NCBI RefSeq assembly: GCF_033542235.1
Contig: NZ_JAWRCU010000010.1
Location: 62,001-126,000, forward strand
DNA: 64,000 bases
Source: JAWRCU01 sp033542235
Lineage (GTDB): Bacteria; Pseudomonadota; Alphaproteobacteria; Rhizobiales; Rhizobiaceae
Direction of reading: 5' to 3'
Shown here piece by piece: positions 27,618 through 37,037 of this stretch. A program made the position numbers and the translations under genes. How positions within the stretch are numbered: the stretch's first letter is position 1; every line of letters begins with the position of its first letter. Below the pieces are notes generated by a model. That model made no database searches. It had not been told where the DNA came from and worked only from the letters and a program-made list of their open reading frames with translations.

Positions 27618-29107
27618 GCGCTCAAAGCCGCGTCGAGGATGGTGTGTTCTGTCGCCTTCTCTGCCGCGAGCTCGGAGACGACAGTATTGTTGTGGACGAC
27701 GTAGATCCGGTCGCAGAGACCGATCAGCTCGACGGTTTCGCGGGAGAGGACGAGGACGGCGCCACCGCGGTTCGCGAAATCTCGAAGCATTTTGTAGATC
27801 TCGGACTTGGCGCCGATATCGACGCCGCGGGTGGGCTCTTCCACGAGAAGGATGTCAAGGTTCGATGAGAGGTAACGGCCAAGCAGAACCTTCTGCTGAT
27901 TGCCGCCGGACAGGGAACCCACGGCGACCGACGCGCTCGGCGCCTTGATGTTCAGGCTCCTCATCGCAGCATCGATCGTCTTGCGATAGTTCTTCGCAAG
28001 AGAGAGCTCCCGGTGCCGAGAATGCAGACCGACGGCGATATTGTGCGCGATCGGCAGCCCGAGAAACAGGCCCTCCTGCTTGCGATCCTCCGGCACGAAA
28101 CCGACGCCGGCCGCCTGCAGCATGCGGATTCCGGAGCCCAGGGGAACCGGCAGGGGAAGCGGCTTGCCCTTGATCGTGACCTTGCCGCTGAAGGGCTGAA
28201 ACTGCCCTACAAGCGAGCGCAGCAGCCTCTGTTGCCCCTGCCCCTCGAGACCGGCAAGGGCCACGATCTCCCCCTTGCGGACGCTGATCGAGAAAGGCGC
28301 CGTCGAAGCGCCGATCTTGAACTGCTCCATGCCCAGAACGATCTCGCCGGCTGCCGATCCACGGCTGGGAAACAGATCCTGCAGCTCGCGGCCGACCATC
28401 ATGGCGATCAGCGACGCGGGCGTGACTTCCGACAAGGGCCGCGTGCCGACGAGCTTGCCGTCCTTGAGGACCGTGACGGTGTCGCAGATCTCGAAAATCT
28501 CATCCATCCGGTGCGAGATGTAGACGATCGCCTTTCCTGCATCGCGCAGGCGCCTGATGTGCTTGTTCAGGATCTCGACATCGGCCGCGTTCAATGCGGC
28601 CGTAGGCTCGTCCAGAATGAAGATGGCGGCGGCCGCCTTGATGCCATGCGCGATTTCGACGAACTGCCTCTCGGCAATGGACAGTTCCGAGACGAGGGTC
28701 TCCGGGTCCAGATCGAGCCCGAGTTCGCCCAGCGCTTTCTTCGTCTCAGCGTTCATTAGGGGGTAATCCACGGTTCCAAACCGTGTGACCGGCTCCCGGC
28801 CTAGAAACATGTTCTCGGCGATGGTCAGATTGGTGAGAAGCGACAGTTCCTGGAAGACGGTCGAAATGCCGGAATCGAGCGCTTCCTTGGGATTGGCGAA
28901 CGAGACCTTATGACCGTTCCTGTAAATCTCTCCACTGTCCGGCTGATGGACACCCGCGAGGATCTTCATCAGGGTCGACTTGCCGGCACCGTTCTCGCCC
29001 ATCAGCGCGTGGACGGTCCCCGGCAGCAATTCGAGCGAAACCCGGTCGACGGCTAGGCTGCCGCCGAAGGACTTCGAAATATTGGACATTTCGATGAGAT
29101 TGGCCAT
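27614..29107 (-). CDS. Sugar ABC transporter ATPase (RbsA-like, two nucleotide domains)
   Basis: 497 residues with two tandem nucleotide-binding domains, as in RbsA/MglA. Domain 1: Walker A 'GENGAGKSTLMKILAG', signature 'LSIAERQFVEI', Walker B 'AAAIFILDEPTAAL'. Domain 2: 'GSLSGGNQQKVLLGRYLS' and 'DILLVEEPTRGVDIGAKSE', with a degenerate Walker A ('LAGLEGQGQQRLLRSLVG'), normal for this family. I start at the ATG at 29107; the frame is open further upstream but that sequence is not ABC-like. Confidence 0.95.
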   Translation of the reverse strand: MANLIEMSNISKSFGGSLAVDRVSLELLPGTVHALMGENGAGKSTLMKILAGVHQPDSGEIYRNGHKVSFANPKEALDSGISTVFQELSLLTNLTIAENMFLGREPVTRFGTVDYPLMNAETKKALGELGLDLDPETLVSELSIAERQFVEIAHGIKAAAAIFILDEPTAALNAADVEILNKHIRRLRDAGKAIVYISHRMDEIFEICDTVTVLKDGKLVGTRPLSEVTPASLIAMMVGRELQDLFPSRGSAAGEIVLGMEQFKIGASTAPFSISVRKGEIVALAGLEGQGQQRLLRSLVGQFQPFSGKVTIKGKPLPLPVPLGSGIRMLQAAGVGFVPEDRKQEGLFLGLPIAHNIAVGLHSRHRELSLAKNYRKTIDAAMRSLNIKAPSASVAVGSLSGGNQQKVLLGRYLSSNLDILLVEEPTRGVDIGAKSEIYKMLRDFANRGGAVLVLSRETVELIGLCDRIYVVHNNTVVSELAAEKATEHTILDAALSA

Positions 29108-29148
29108 CGCAGCCTCCGTCCCGGCGATGCGAGGTTTCCCCCCGGACA

Positions 29149-29184
29149 CCATGCCTGCCGGCGCTCCGGCTCCGGCAGGCATGG
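29149..29184 (-). other. Strong stem-loop between binding-protein and ATPase genes
   Basis: Perfect 13-bp arms CCATGCCTGCCGG (29149-29161) and CCGGCAGGCATGG (29172-29184) with a 10-nt loop, just after the substrate-binding gene stop. Such hairpins typically protect the upstream transcript or partly terminate, giving more binding protein than transporter. Confidence 0.7.
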
Positions 29185-29198
29185 CGGCTCGGGAGATG

Positions 29199-30275
29199 CT
29201 AATTCTTGCCGTAGAACTCCTTGAGCTTCTCTTCCGGCAATTCGGAGGGCCACCACACATTGGCGGAGAGATCGTCGCGATAATATTGCTTGGCCTTCGC
29301 GAGGTCCCAACCCGGAGGATTGTAGTCGTAGTGCTTGTGGAGTTCCTTGCCCTCGAGCAGGGCCACCGCCGCGCGAACCCCGGCCGCTCCCTGAGTGGGG
29401 CCATACTCCGGCGCAATGGACTCGAAGCCGTCATGAATCCACTGACCGAAGAAGCCGTTGTTGCCTTCGCCCGAAATCGGCGGGATCTTGGCGCCGAACT
29501 GCTTGAACACGTCGACGCAGGCGCGGGTCATGTCGGCACCCGATGACCAGATGCCGTCGACATCGGCATTGTTGAGGTAAAGCGTCTCGCAGACGCTCTT
29601 GCCCTTGTCGTACTGCCAGTCGCCATGTTCCTCGGCGATGATCTTGACATTCGTGCCCTTGAGGGCCTGCAGCAGCCCATTATAGCGGTTGGTATCTTCC
29701 GGATGGCCGGCCAGGCCGCGCAGCACCCAGATCTTGCCGTCATTGCCGACGGTCTTGACGAGCCAGTCGCCCATCACCTTGCCGAAATGCTCCGCGCCGC
29801 CCTGGATCTCGGTGGTAAAGCCGTCGGTTTCGATGCGCCCCGTGTGGACGATGACGGGGATGCCGGCAGCGACCGCCTTTTCGATCGATGCGTTGGCCGA
29901 GGTCGAGGTGACCGGCTGAACAATGATGGCGTCGACCTTCTGCGCGATCAGGTCTTCGATGTCCGCAACCTGCTTCTTCTGGTCGAACCCGGCATCGAGC
30001 AGGATGAACTTCTTGATGCAGCTGTTCTTTGCGGCTGCCGCCTCGGCCTCGTGCGCGACCTGGACCGTCCAGGTGTTCGCATTGACGCCGAAATCGCTCA
30101 TGCCGATCACCCAGGGGCAATCTTTCTTGTATTTGCCGGCCTCGACAACCGGATTGTCGCCGGGGCGGGCCGTAACGCCGTCCATCAGTTGCACATCCTC
30201 AGCCAGTGCCGGACTGGCCATTGCCGTCACGACCACCATTGCGGTCGCGGCAAAGGCCTTAAAACTATGTTTCAT
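29199..30275 (-). CDS. Sugar ABC transporter substrate-binding protein (type 1 PBP)
   Basis: 358 residues with a Sec signal ('FAATAMVVVTAMASPALA'). Periplasmic type-1 binding protein: 'VAHEAEAAAAKNSCIKKFIL', 'DLIAQKVDAIIVQPVTSTSA' and 'AAGIPVIVHTG' are the two-lobe landmarks. A GGAGGAG site precedes the ATG. First gene of the leftward operon SBP, ATPase, permease, permease, SGNH hydrolase. The ligand is probably a sugar or sugar derivative. Confidence 0.93.
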   Translation of the reverse strand: MKHSFKAFAATAMVVVTAMASPALAEDVQLMDGVTARPGDNPVVEAGKYKKDCPWVIGMSDFGVNANTWTVQVAHEAEAAAAKNSCIKKFILLDAGFDQKKQVADIEDLIAQKVDAIIVQPVTSTSANASIEKAVAAGIPVIVHTGRIETDGFTTEIQGGAEHFGKVMGDWLVKTVGNDGKIWVLRGLAGHPEDTNRYNGLLQALKGTNVKIIAEEHGDWQYDKGKSVCETLYLNNADVDGIWSSGADMTRACVDVFKQFGAKIPPISGEGNNGFFGQWIHDGFESIAPEYGPTQGAAGVRAAVALLEGKELHKHYDYNPPGWDLAKAKQYYRDDLSANVWWPSELPEEKLKEFYGKN

Positions 30276-30686
30276 CGAGCGCTCCTCCGTGTTGAGCCTA
30301 AATAGACTTCCCTGCCCGGGCTCCTGGAGTTCGGCTTCACCCTTCCCTCCAGGTGTTCAGGCCACCATCTGCCCGTCCGAATATCGGATCGCGGCGAATG
30401 GGTTGCTTGGAGAACGGGGAATCTCGGCCGCACGAAACCGTTCGCCCGAAGGAGCATCAAACGACACTCGACAACGGCGCTGCCCTGTCTCGTAGCTGGC
30501 GGAAGTTCCTCCTCCCATTGCCGACTAACCACGGAGGAGTGGAAGTGTCAATAGTTATTCAGATTGAATGAATATCTCTCCACCTTGCCATGGCGCGTCG
30601 ACGATGCGATGAATGGGCCAACCTGCGATTGGCCGACATGTCGGTCAACTGCCTGTTTTGGCTGGATGATTCTGGATGAATCCGTC
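30276..30686. promoter_or_regulatory. Divergent promoter region, sugar importer and SGNH/ROK genes
   Basis: 411 bp with no convincing gene. TATTCA (30556-30561) and TGAATA (30569-30574) form a 6-bp dyad with 7-bp spacing, a weak operator candidate for the ROK repressor encoded at 31398. An upstream in-frame ATG at 30564 exists for the SGNH gene. Confidence 0.4.
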
Positions 30687-31328
30687 ATGCGCGCAGTCCT
30701 ATGCTACGGAGATTCGAATACCCACGGTCAGATTCCGGGCGGGTTGACGCTCGACCGCTACGCATATGAAGAACGTTGGCCCGGTGTCCTCGCGCGAGAG
30801 CTGGGCAATGCCTGGCATGTAATCGAGGAAGGGTTGAGCGGCAGGACAACCGTCCGCGACGATCCGATAGAAGGTCCCGGCAAGAATGGTCGGACCTACT
30901 TGCGCCCCTGCCTGATGAGCCACGCGCCTCTGGACTTGATAATCATCATGCTGGGCACGAACGATCTGAAGGCCCGGTTCAATCAGCCGCCCTCCGAAGT
31001 CGCCATGGGCGTTGGGTGCCTCATTCATGACATCAAGGAGCTTGCGCCAGGACCGGGCGGCCAGCCCCCGGAAATCATGATCGTCTCGCCGCCGCCGATG
31101 CTCGACGACATCAAGGCCTGGGAGGGAATTTTCCGGAACGCGCCGCAAAAATCCCGTGAGCTCGCCCTCCAGTTCGAGATCATGGCGGATTCGCTGGAGG
31201 TGCATTTCTTCGACGCCGGCACGGTTGCCGAATGCGATCCTCTCGACGGTTTTCACATCAACCGCGAAGCCCATGAGATGCTCGGCGTAGCGCTCGCTCG
31301 CGAAGTGGAGGCGATCGGTTGGAAATGA
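30687..31328 (+). CDS. SGNH/GDSL hydrolase, second copy
   Basis: 213 residues from the ATG at 30687, chosen because the mature fold starts there ('MRAVLCYGDSNTHGQIPGG'). Conserved blocks 'VIEEGLSGRTTVRDDP', 'LIIIMLGTNDLKARFN' and 'DGFHIN' parallel the protein at 24959, so the two are divergent paralogues. It is transcribed away from the importer operon and followed after a few bases by the ROK regulator. Probable cytoplasmic esterase acting on the imported compound (inference). Confidence 0.9.
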   Translation: MRAVLCYGDSNTHGQIPGGLTLDRYAYEERWPGVLARELGNAWHVIEEGLSGRTTVRDDPIEGPGKNGRTYLRPCLMSHAPLDLIIIMLGTNDLKARFNQPPSEVAMGVGCLIHDIKELAPGPGGQPPEIMIVSPPPMLDDIKAWEGIFRNAPQKSRELALQFEIMADSLEVHFFDAGTVAECDPLDGFHINREAHEMLGVALAREVEAIGWK

Positions 31329-31397
31329 TCCGCCCAAATGCCGAGCATTTTACTCCTGGATGGGTTGGCGACGCGCAACCTGATGAGGACCATGTCC

Positions 31398-32489
31398 ATG
31401 CCTGACATGCGTTTTGCGCCGCCGAACCCGCTTCGCATCGCGGATCGCGCCTCCGGCCTGAACGCGGTGAGCGTCAGAAGCTATAACGAGCGCCTTGTCC
31501 TCTCTCTGCTGTTGCAGAAGGCGTCGACCACGCGCCTGGAGATCGGAGAGCGAACAGGCCTTTCCGCGCAAACCGTATCGGTACTTGTGCGCTCGCTCGA
31601 GCAGGAGGGGCTGGTGGCCAAGGGCGAGGCGCAAAAGGGACGTGTCGGTCCGCCCACCGTTCCGATCGTACTCAATCCGGAGGGCGCCTTCTCGATCGGC
31701 ATCAGCGTCGGCAATCGTCACACCGATGTGGTGTTGATCGATTTCGTCGGCGAGGTCCGCTTCCACACGACCCTGCCGAACCCGGAGGTCGACCGCGCCA
31801 GCAATCATTCGCAATTTCTGGGGACCATTCGCGAAGCAATCTCGATGTTGCCGAAGAAGGCACGCGAGCGTCTTGCCGGTATTGGTCTCGCGCTACCTCA
31901 GAGCTCCTCGAACGGCAGGAACGACGAAGCCTACTTCAAGGCGCTGCAGGATGAGATCGAGGAGCAGCTGGGCATTTCTGTTTTCGTCCAGAACGACATC
32001 ACTGCCGCGGCCAGTGGCGAAAGCATGTTTGGCGTCGCCAAGTCGCTCACGAATTACATGTACTTCTTTCTCGGCGCGATGCTGCATGGCCGGCTGGTGC
32101 TGAACCACCAGATCTACAACGGCAACTCACCGGTGAGCTTCGATGTCGGGATCACCGCATTGGAGAGGGAGCTTGCCAAGCACGGCCAGCCTTCCGGTCC
32201 GCTATGGGAACGCACGGGCACCTGGCCCGATTACGGCGACCTACTCGAGAGTTGGGAAAAGCACCTGATCGACCAAATGGCGCGGTCGCTCGATGCGGTA
32301 AGCCAGTTCGTCGAGTTCGAAACCGTCGTCCTGTCGTCTTATGCACCGCAAATGATTTGCCGCGACATCTGCCGCAGGCTGGAGGCAAACCTGACTGGCG
32401 TGAAGGCGATCGCCGGCAACATCACGCCAGCTCCGAAAGCGGTTGGCGCCGCAAGCTTGCCCTTCAGCTCTAGATTCATGGTTGAGTGA
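31398..32489 (+). CDS. ROK-family transcriptional regulator
   Basis: 363 residues from the ATG at 31398, chosen because GAGGA ends 8 nt upstream; an ATG at 31338 is an alternative. N-terminal winged helix 'ASTTRLEIGERTGLSAQTVS' then 'VLVRSLEQEGLVAKGEAQ', followed by a ROK sugar-binding domain. The CxCGxxGC zinc motif of ROK kinases is absent and the kinase site looks degenerate, as expected for a repressor. It likely responds to the sugar carried by the adjacent importer. Confidence 0.92.
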   Translation: MPDMRFAPPNPLRIADRASGLNAVSVRSYNERLVLSLLLQKASTTRLEIGERTGLSAQTVSVLVRSLEQEGLVAKGEAQKGRVGPPTVPIVLNPEGAFSIGISVGNRHTDVVLIDFVGEVRFHTTLPNPEVDRASNHSQFLGTIREAISMLPKKARERLAGIGLALPQSSSNGRNDEAYFKALQDEIEEQLGISVFVQNDITAAASGESMFGVAKSLTNYMYFFLGAMLHGRLVLNHQIYNGNSPVSFDVGITALERELAKHGQPSGPLWERTGTWPDYGDLLESWEKHLIDQMARSLDAVSQFVEFETVVLSSYAPQMICRDICRRLEANLTGVKAIAGNITPAPKAVGAASLPFSSRFMVE

Positions 32490-32586
32490 CGACCGCCAGG
32501 CGCAACAGGGCGCTTGCCGCTATGGAGGCGTAAGAGGCCGGACAGAGCATTGCCGTTGATAGCGTTGATGGTAGATTTTGACCGTC

Positions 32587-32761
32587 GGCGCTGCCCCTCA
32601 TCGCCCTGCCGGGCACTTCCCCCGTAAACGGGGAGAAGCACGCCCGCCGTTTTTGAAGGCGCTTCCTCTGCAACGCTGGCGATTGGCGAAATCAAAGCGG
32701 CAGTCCTGCCTCTCCCCGTTTACGGGGAGAGGATGGCGGCAGCCAGGTGAGGGGCAGCGCC
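32587..32761. repeat. Mosaic intergenic palindrome, copy B
   Basis: Ends are perfect 14-bp inverted repeats GGCGCTGCCCCTCA (32587-32600) and TGAGGGGCAGCGCC (32748-32761). Inside are a hairpin at 32616-32638 and a perfect one with arms CCTCTCCCCGT (32709-32719) and ACGGGGAGAGG (32722-32732). The inner hairpin core matches that of 17562-17665, so both belong to one dispersed family. Confidence 0.8.
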
Positions 32762-32898
32762 AACGGTTAAAATCTTGAAGCTGTCTATATGATCCTCTAC
32801 CGTGCAAATGGCTTTGCAGCGCTGAAAGGCTGCGGCAAGCGACTTTCACAGCGCGCAAAATAACTCGGTGCGCCCTCGCCTTGTTAATTACAGCCAAT

Positions 32899-32945
32899 CT
32901 CACCCCTGGTGGGGGAGATGTCCGACAGGACAGAGGGGCAACGTG
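32899..32945. repeat. Related palindrome fragment, copy C
   Basis: CTCACCCCTGGTGGGGGAGA followed by TGTCCGACAGGACAGAGGGG, a sequence type I associate with dispersed Rhizobiales intergenic repeats. It includes a small TGTCCGACAGGACA palindrome. Only one half of the larger mosaic is present. Confidence 0.55.
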
Positions 32946-33098
32946 GGGCGCCAAGTTTCGCGGTCTCTTCGGCAATGCCGCCATCACGCTTTACTATCAA
33001 GCGGTCAGATGGTTTGTCACCGTCGCGAAAAGCTTCTCGCAAGTGCTCCCACCCTGCCGACATAAGCCCTCGCCCGCATATCGATCAAGGCAAACAGC

Positions 33099-33890
33099 AT
33101 GACATCAAATCAGGACTACGCCGGCAGCATCGAAGACTGGCGCGCCGAGCGCCTCGCCCGCCTGAAGGCGGAGGATGGCTGGCTGAACATCATCGGTCGC
33201 TGGTGGCTGGAGCCAGGCTCGGTGACCGTCGGCAGCTCGCAAGACAACGACATCGTGCTTCCGGTCGGCCCGGCCCATCTCGGACAGCTCACCCAAACAA
33301 GCGCCGGCGAAGTGAGCTTCGTGCCTGCCGCGGGCGGCGCGCCAACCCGGTTGACGCTCGACAAGAAGCCGGTGCGATTTGTCGTCGGCCGGCTGCTTAT
33401 GGAAGTGACCACCCTCGCCGGCCAGAACGCTTTGCGTATCCGCGACCGCGAATCCTCGGCTCCAGCGAATTTTGCCGGAATCGACTATTTCCCGATCGAT
33501 CCGGCCTGGCGCTTTGTCGCCGATTGGTTGACCCTGGAGCAGCCGGTGGTGACGACCGTCGATACCATGATCGGCATCCCCACCGAGGTGACCATCACCC
33601 ACAAGGCCGCCTTCACGCGCGATGGAGTGCGCTACGAATTGCTGCCGACCCACGGCACTCCCGAAGCGCCGCAATTCGTCATCAGGGATTTGACTTCGGG
33701 CAAGGAAACCTATCCCGCCTCGCGCTTCCTGTTCGGCGAGGACATCGGCCCGGATACGATCGTGCTCGACTTCAACAAGGCGATCAACCCGCCCTGCGCA
33801 TTCACGGACCACGCCGTCTGCCCGCTGCCTCCGCCTCAGAATGTCCTGCCTGTCCGGATCGCTGCCGGCGAATTGGCATTGAAGTCCTGA
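33099..33890 (+). CDS. DUF1684 domain-containing protein
   Basis: 263 residues, full length for DUF1684. Starts 'YAGSIEDWRAERLARLKAED' and 'GWLNIIGRWWLEPGSVTVGS', then the beta-rich core, and ends with 'LDFNKAINPPCAFTDHAVCP', the conserved tail with cysteines. No signal peptide is seen. Function is unknown for the family. It is convergent with the cyclase gene 7 nt downstream. Confidence 0.9.
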   Translation: MTSNQDYAGSIEDWRAERLARLKAEDGWLNIIGRWWLEPGSVTVGSSQDNDIVLPVGPAHLGQLTQTSAGEVSFVPAAGGAPTRLTLDKKPVRFVVGRLLMEVTTLAGQNALRIRDRESSAPANFAGIDYFPIDPAWRFVADWLTLEQPVVTTVDTMIGIPTEVTITHKAAFTRDGVRYELLPTHGTPEAPQFVIRDLTSGKETYPASRFLFGEDIGPDTIVLDFNKAINPPCAFTDHAVCPLPPPQNVLPVRIAAGELALKS

Positions 33891-33897
33891 ACTGTAT

Positions 33898-35661
33898 TCA
33901 CACCGCGACGCCCGCGTCCCGGAGTCCCTTCACCAGCCGATCGAACAGGGCGGGATCTTTGTAAGGCAGAGCCCGCCTGAGGTGGTCGACGGAAAATTTC
34001 GGATTAACCTCCAGCGTCTCTTGCCAAAAGCGGCGCGCTTCTTCGTAGCGCCCGGTGAGACCATAGAGGCAGGCCAGATAGAAGCGCGACATGTCCGAGC
34101 GCGGGGTCAAGGTCAAGCGTCGCTTGAAGGCGATCTCTGCCTCGTCGAAGCGGCCAAGGGCAAGCAGAGCCCGGCCCATGAAATGCAGCGACATATCGAA
34201 CTGCGGATCGAGACGGAAGGCCCTGGTGTAGAGCGCGACCGCTTCTTCATGCCGACCCTGGAAGTCTCTTATGTTGCCAAGGCCGGTATAGGCGTCGGCC
34301 AGATTGGGGGCGAGCGCAACGGCTCGTTCAGCGGCCTGTTCCGCCTCGTCCAGACGCCGCATCCAGGAAAGAGTTATGGCAAGCGAGGTGTAGCCTTGCG
34401 GTTCGGTGTCGTCCAATGCGATCGCTTGGCGCGCCAGCTCCAATGCCCGCGTCATGTTTTCGGCCGTCGCGTTGTTCCATTGATTGGCGTATTCAGCGAA
34501 GCTGATGATCGAGAGCCGCGCATAGGCGAGCGCCAGTCCCGGATCGATCTCGATCGCGCGCTCCAGCATCCGGCGCGCCTCCACGGCTGCTTCGGGCCGC
34601 AGTTGCAAAAGCGTCTGCCGGGCACGGACGAGCAGATCATACGCCTGCGGATCGATCTTGCTGCGGCTCTCGCGCCGCGCTTCTTCCTCGGCGGTCAGCT
34701 TCACCTTGAGAGCTTCGACGATCGTGCGGGTCACCTCGTCCTGGACCGCGAAGACGTCTTCGAGATCGCGATCGTAGCGCTCGGCCCAGAGATGGCCGCC
34801 CGTGGTGCCATCGATCATCTGGGCGTTGATGCGCACCCGGCCGGCAGCCCTGCGCACGCTTCCCTCCAGCACATAGCGGACCCCGAGTTCGCGGCTCACC
34901 TTACGCACGTCCGGCGCGAGGCCTTTGTAAGCGAAGGAGGAGTTCCGCGCGATGACGAAGAGACCAGAGACCTTCGACAGATCGGTGATGATGTCCTCGG
35001 TGATCCCATCGGCAAAATAGCCCTGCTCGGGATCTCCCGACATGTTGTCGAACGGCAGGACCGCGATCGACGGCTTGCTCTGCGGCGGCTGCGGCGCATT
35101 TCCCGCTACCTCCGAGGTCACGACCGCGTCGCCGTCCGGCGACCAGCTCCAGATATGCAGCGGGCGTTCGATGTTCTTGACCTCGTGGCTGCCGCTGTCG
35201 ACGAAATCGATGCTGAGGCGACCACGCATATGCTCGTGGACGGCGCTTGAAATCGCCACCCCGCCGGGCTGCGCAAGCCCTTCTATGCGGGAAGCAACAT
35301 TGACGCCATCTCCGTAGAGATCGCTGCCCTCGACCATGACGTCACCGAGATTGACGCCGATGCGCAGCACGATGGGCCGATCCGAGGCATCACGCTCATT
35401 CGCCGCGGCCATGGCCTTCTGCAGCTCCACCGCGCATTCGACGGCTGCAACCGCGCTGCCGAACTCGACGAGCATCCCGTCGCCGATTCTCTTGAAGATG
35501 CGACCTTGATGGCTGGCGACGAGCGGCTCGACCACCTCGCCCCAGCGCACCTTCAGTTCCGTCAGCGTGCTTGTCTCATCCCGCTCCATGAGCCGGCTGT
35601 ACCCGACCACGTCAGCGGCCAGAATGGCGACGAGCCGGCGCTGAATGGGGTTTTTGGACAT
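33898..35661 (-). CDS. Class III adenylate/guanylate cyclase with TolB-like and TPR domains
   Basis: 587 residues. Residues 5-165 are a class III cyclase catalytic domain ('LVAILAADVVGYSRLMERDE', 'RIFKRIGDGMLVEF', 'YGDGVNVASRIEG'), with metal-binding Asp residues and the Asn/Arg pair in place. Residues about 200-320 match the TolB/FlgO-like segment common in rhizobial cyclases ('IAVLPFDNMSGDPEQGYFAD'). The C-terminal 250 residues are TPR repeats. Presumably cytoplasmic, making cAMP under protein-protein control. Such multi-domain cyclases are numerous in rhizobia. Confidence 0.93.
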   Translation of the reverse strand: MSKNPIQRRLVAILAADVVGYSRLMERDETSTLTELKVRWGEVVEPLVASHQGRIFKRIGDGMLVEFGSAVAAVECAVELQKAMAAANERDASDRPIVLRIGVNLGDVMVEGSDLYGDGVNVASRIEGLAQPGGVAISSAVHEHMRGRLSIDFVDSGSHEVKNIERPLHIWSWSPDGDAVVTSEVAGNAPQPPQSKPSIAVLPFDNMSGDPEQGYFADGITEDIITDLSKVSGLFVIARNSSFAYKGLAPDVRKVSRELGVRYVLEGSVRRAAGRVRINAQMIDGTTGGHLWAERYDRDLEDVFAVQDEVTRTIVEALKVKLTAEEEARRESRSKIDPQAYDLLVRARQTLLQLRPEAAVEARRMLERAIEIDPGLALAYARLSIISFAEYANQWNNATAENMTRALELARQAIALDDTEPQGYTSLAITLSWMRRLDEAEQAAERAVALAPNLADAYTGLGNIRDFQGRHEEAVALYTRAFRLDPQFDMSLHFMGRALLALGRFDEAEIAFKRRLTLTPRSDMSRFYLACLYGLTGRYEEARRFWQETLEVNPKFSVDHLRRALPYKDPALFDRLVKGLRDAGVAV

Positions 35662-35948
35662 GGAGGCGGGTGCTTCCTGGCATGCAGCTAAATAAATTTT
35701 AGTGGCACAGCGCTGCCAAGTCCATTCAGCTCTACGACGTGCAGGCCAAGAGCATCCGCTCCCTACCTTGCTGGCGGTGAAAAATCAAAGGCTCGATACC
35801 CGAGGCCAGCGTCCCGCTTGGGTGGATTTCCGTCTTGCCTTCGCGACGAGGCCGCCGGGATACATTCCAGGTTTCAATTCTCACGGGAACATTGGCTCAA
35901 CCTAGGCATTGCAAAAAGATCAGAAGTTGCAAACGCGGAGGCCTGGAG

Positions 35949-36863
35949 ATGCGCCCGGCGATCCGGCAACGAATTCGCCTGTCCGGCGGCGCAGAGTTGT
36001 CCTTCATCACGGCAGGCGAAGCGTCCAAGCCTGCCTTGCTGCTTTTGCACGGATTTCCAAGCTCGTCGCGAATGTTCCGTGGGGTCATATCCGAGCTGTC
36101 GCAGGCCGCTTACGTGATCGCGCCCGATCTGCCCGGCTTTGGCGAATCCGATGTCCTGCCGGTGGTCTCGTTTGCCGCCTTCGGTCAGACAATCTCGGAA
36201 CTGCTGGATCGGCTCGGAATCGGGTCACGCTATGTCTACCTCCATGATTTCGGGGCCCCTGTAGGCTTACACATCGCTATGCAGGCGCCAGAGCGGGTTT
36301 TGGGCCTCATCATTCAGAACGCCAACGCTCATCAAACGGGCTTCGGACCGCAATGGGCCGGGACGCTGGCTTACTGGTCGCAGCCGAGCCCGGAAAACGA
36401 GGCAGCGGCGACCGCGCATCTGACATTCGAAGGCACGCGCGACCAGTATATCGCCAACGTCCCGCCGGACGTAGCCGCGCGGATCCCGGCCTCAAGCTGG
36501 GAAGAGGACTGGCGGGTAATGCAATTGCCAGGCCGGATGGACACACAGCGGGCGCTGATCGCGGACTATGCGAACTATGTCGCCCGGTTCGACGCTATCG
36601 CCGAATATCTCGCACGCCGGCAGCCGCCTGCCCTGATGCTCTGGGGAAGACACGATGCATTCTTCGATCTCCCCGAGACACTGTCGTGGATGCAGGCTCT
36701 GCCGAGAATGGAAGGCCACATTTTCGACGCTGGACACTTCGTCCTCGAGACACACGCGGCCGTGGCCGGATCTCTCATCGTCGACTTTATCAGGCGTACC
36801 CAACGGAAAAGCGAGAACGGGAACGACCCGATGCCAGCAACGCTGTTTTCGCCTAACCCCTGA
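35949..36863 (+). CDS. Alpha/beta hydrolase (haloalkane dehalogenase/epoxide hydrolase-like)
   Basis: 304 residues from the ATG at 35949, preceded by GGAGG at 35937-35941. Oxyanion motif 'LLLLHGFPSSSRMFRG', nucleophile elbow around 'YLHDFGAPVGLHIA' with Asp in place of Ser, as in haloalkane dehalogenases and epoxide hydrolases, 'MLWGRHDAFFDL' for the acid and 'DAGHFVLETH' for the histidine. The Asp nucleophile supports hydrolysis of an epoxide or halide over an ester. The gene stands alone. Confidence 0.88.
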   Translation: MRPAIRQRIRLSGGAELSFITAGEASKPALLLLHGFPSSSRMFRGVISELSQAAYVIAPDLPGFGESDVLPVVSFAAFGQTISELLDRLGIGSRYVYLHDFGAPVGLHIAMQAPERVLGLIIQNANAHQTGFGPQWAGTLAYWSQPSPENEAAATAHLTFEGTRDQYIANVPPDVAARIPASSWEEDWRVMQLPGRMDTQRALIADYANYVARFDAIAEYLARRQPPALMLWGRHDAFFDLPETLSWMQALPRMEGHIFDAGHFVLETHAAVAGSLIVDFIRRTQRKSENGNDPMPATLFSPNP

Positions 36864-37037
36864 CCCGTCAATGTCCCGGACGAGCTGCAAGTCCTCAAGG
36901 TGTGTCGTCGTCGGCCAGGAAGCATTCCATTCGCGTGGACCGAGGGAACTGCGGCGCATCGGCTGCCTGCGTCCGGAACCGCGCTGACTACCCCGCGTTG
37001 TAGTGCTTGATTGCGCTACATCATGATTGGTCCTCAA

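Larger units (their letters stand above)
32490..33098. other. 609-bp intergenic region rich in palindromes
   Basis: No coding sequence is supported. It contains the mosaic palindrome at 32587-32761 and a related half-element at 32899-32945. The remainder (32762-32898 and 32946-33098) shows nothing I recognise; the promoter of the DUF1684 gene must lie near its right end. Confidence 0.6.
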
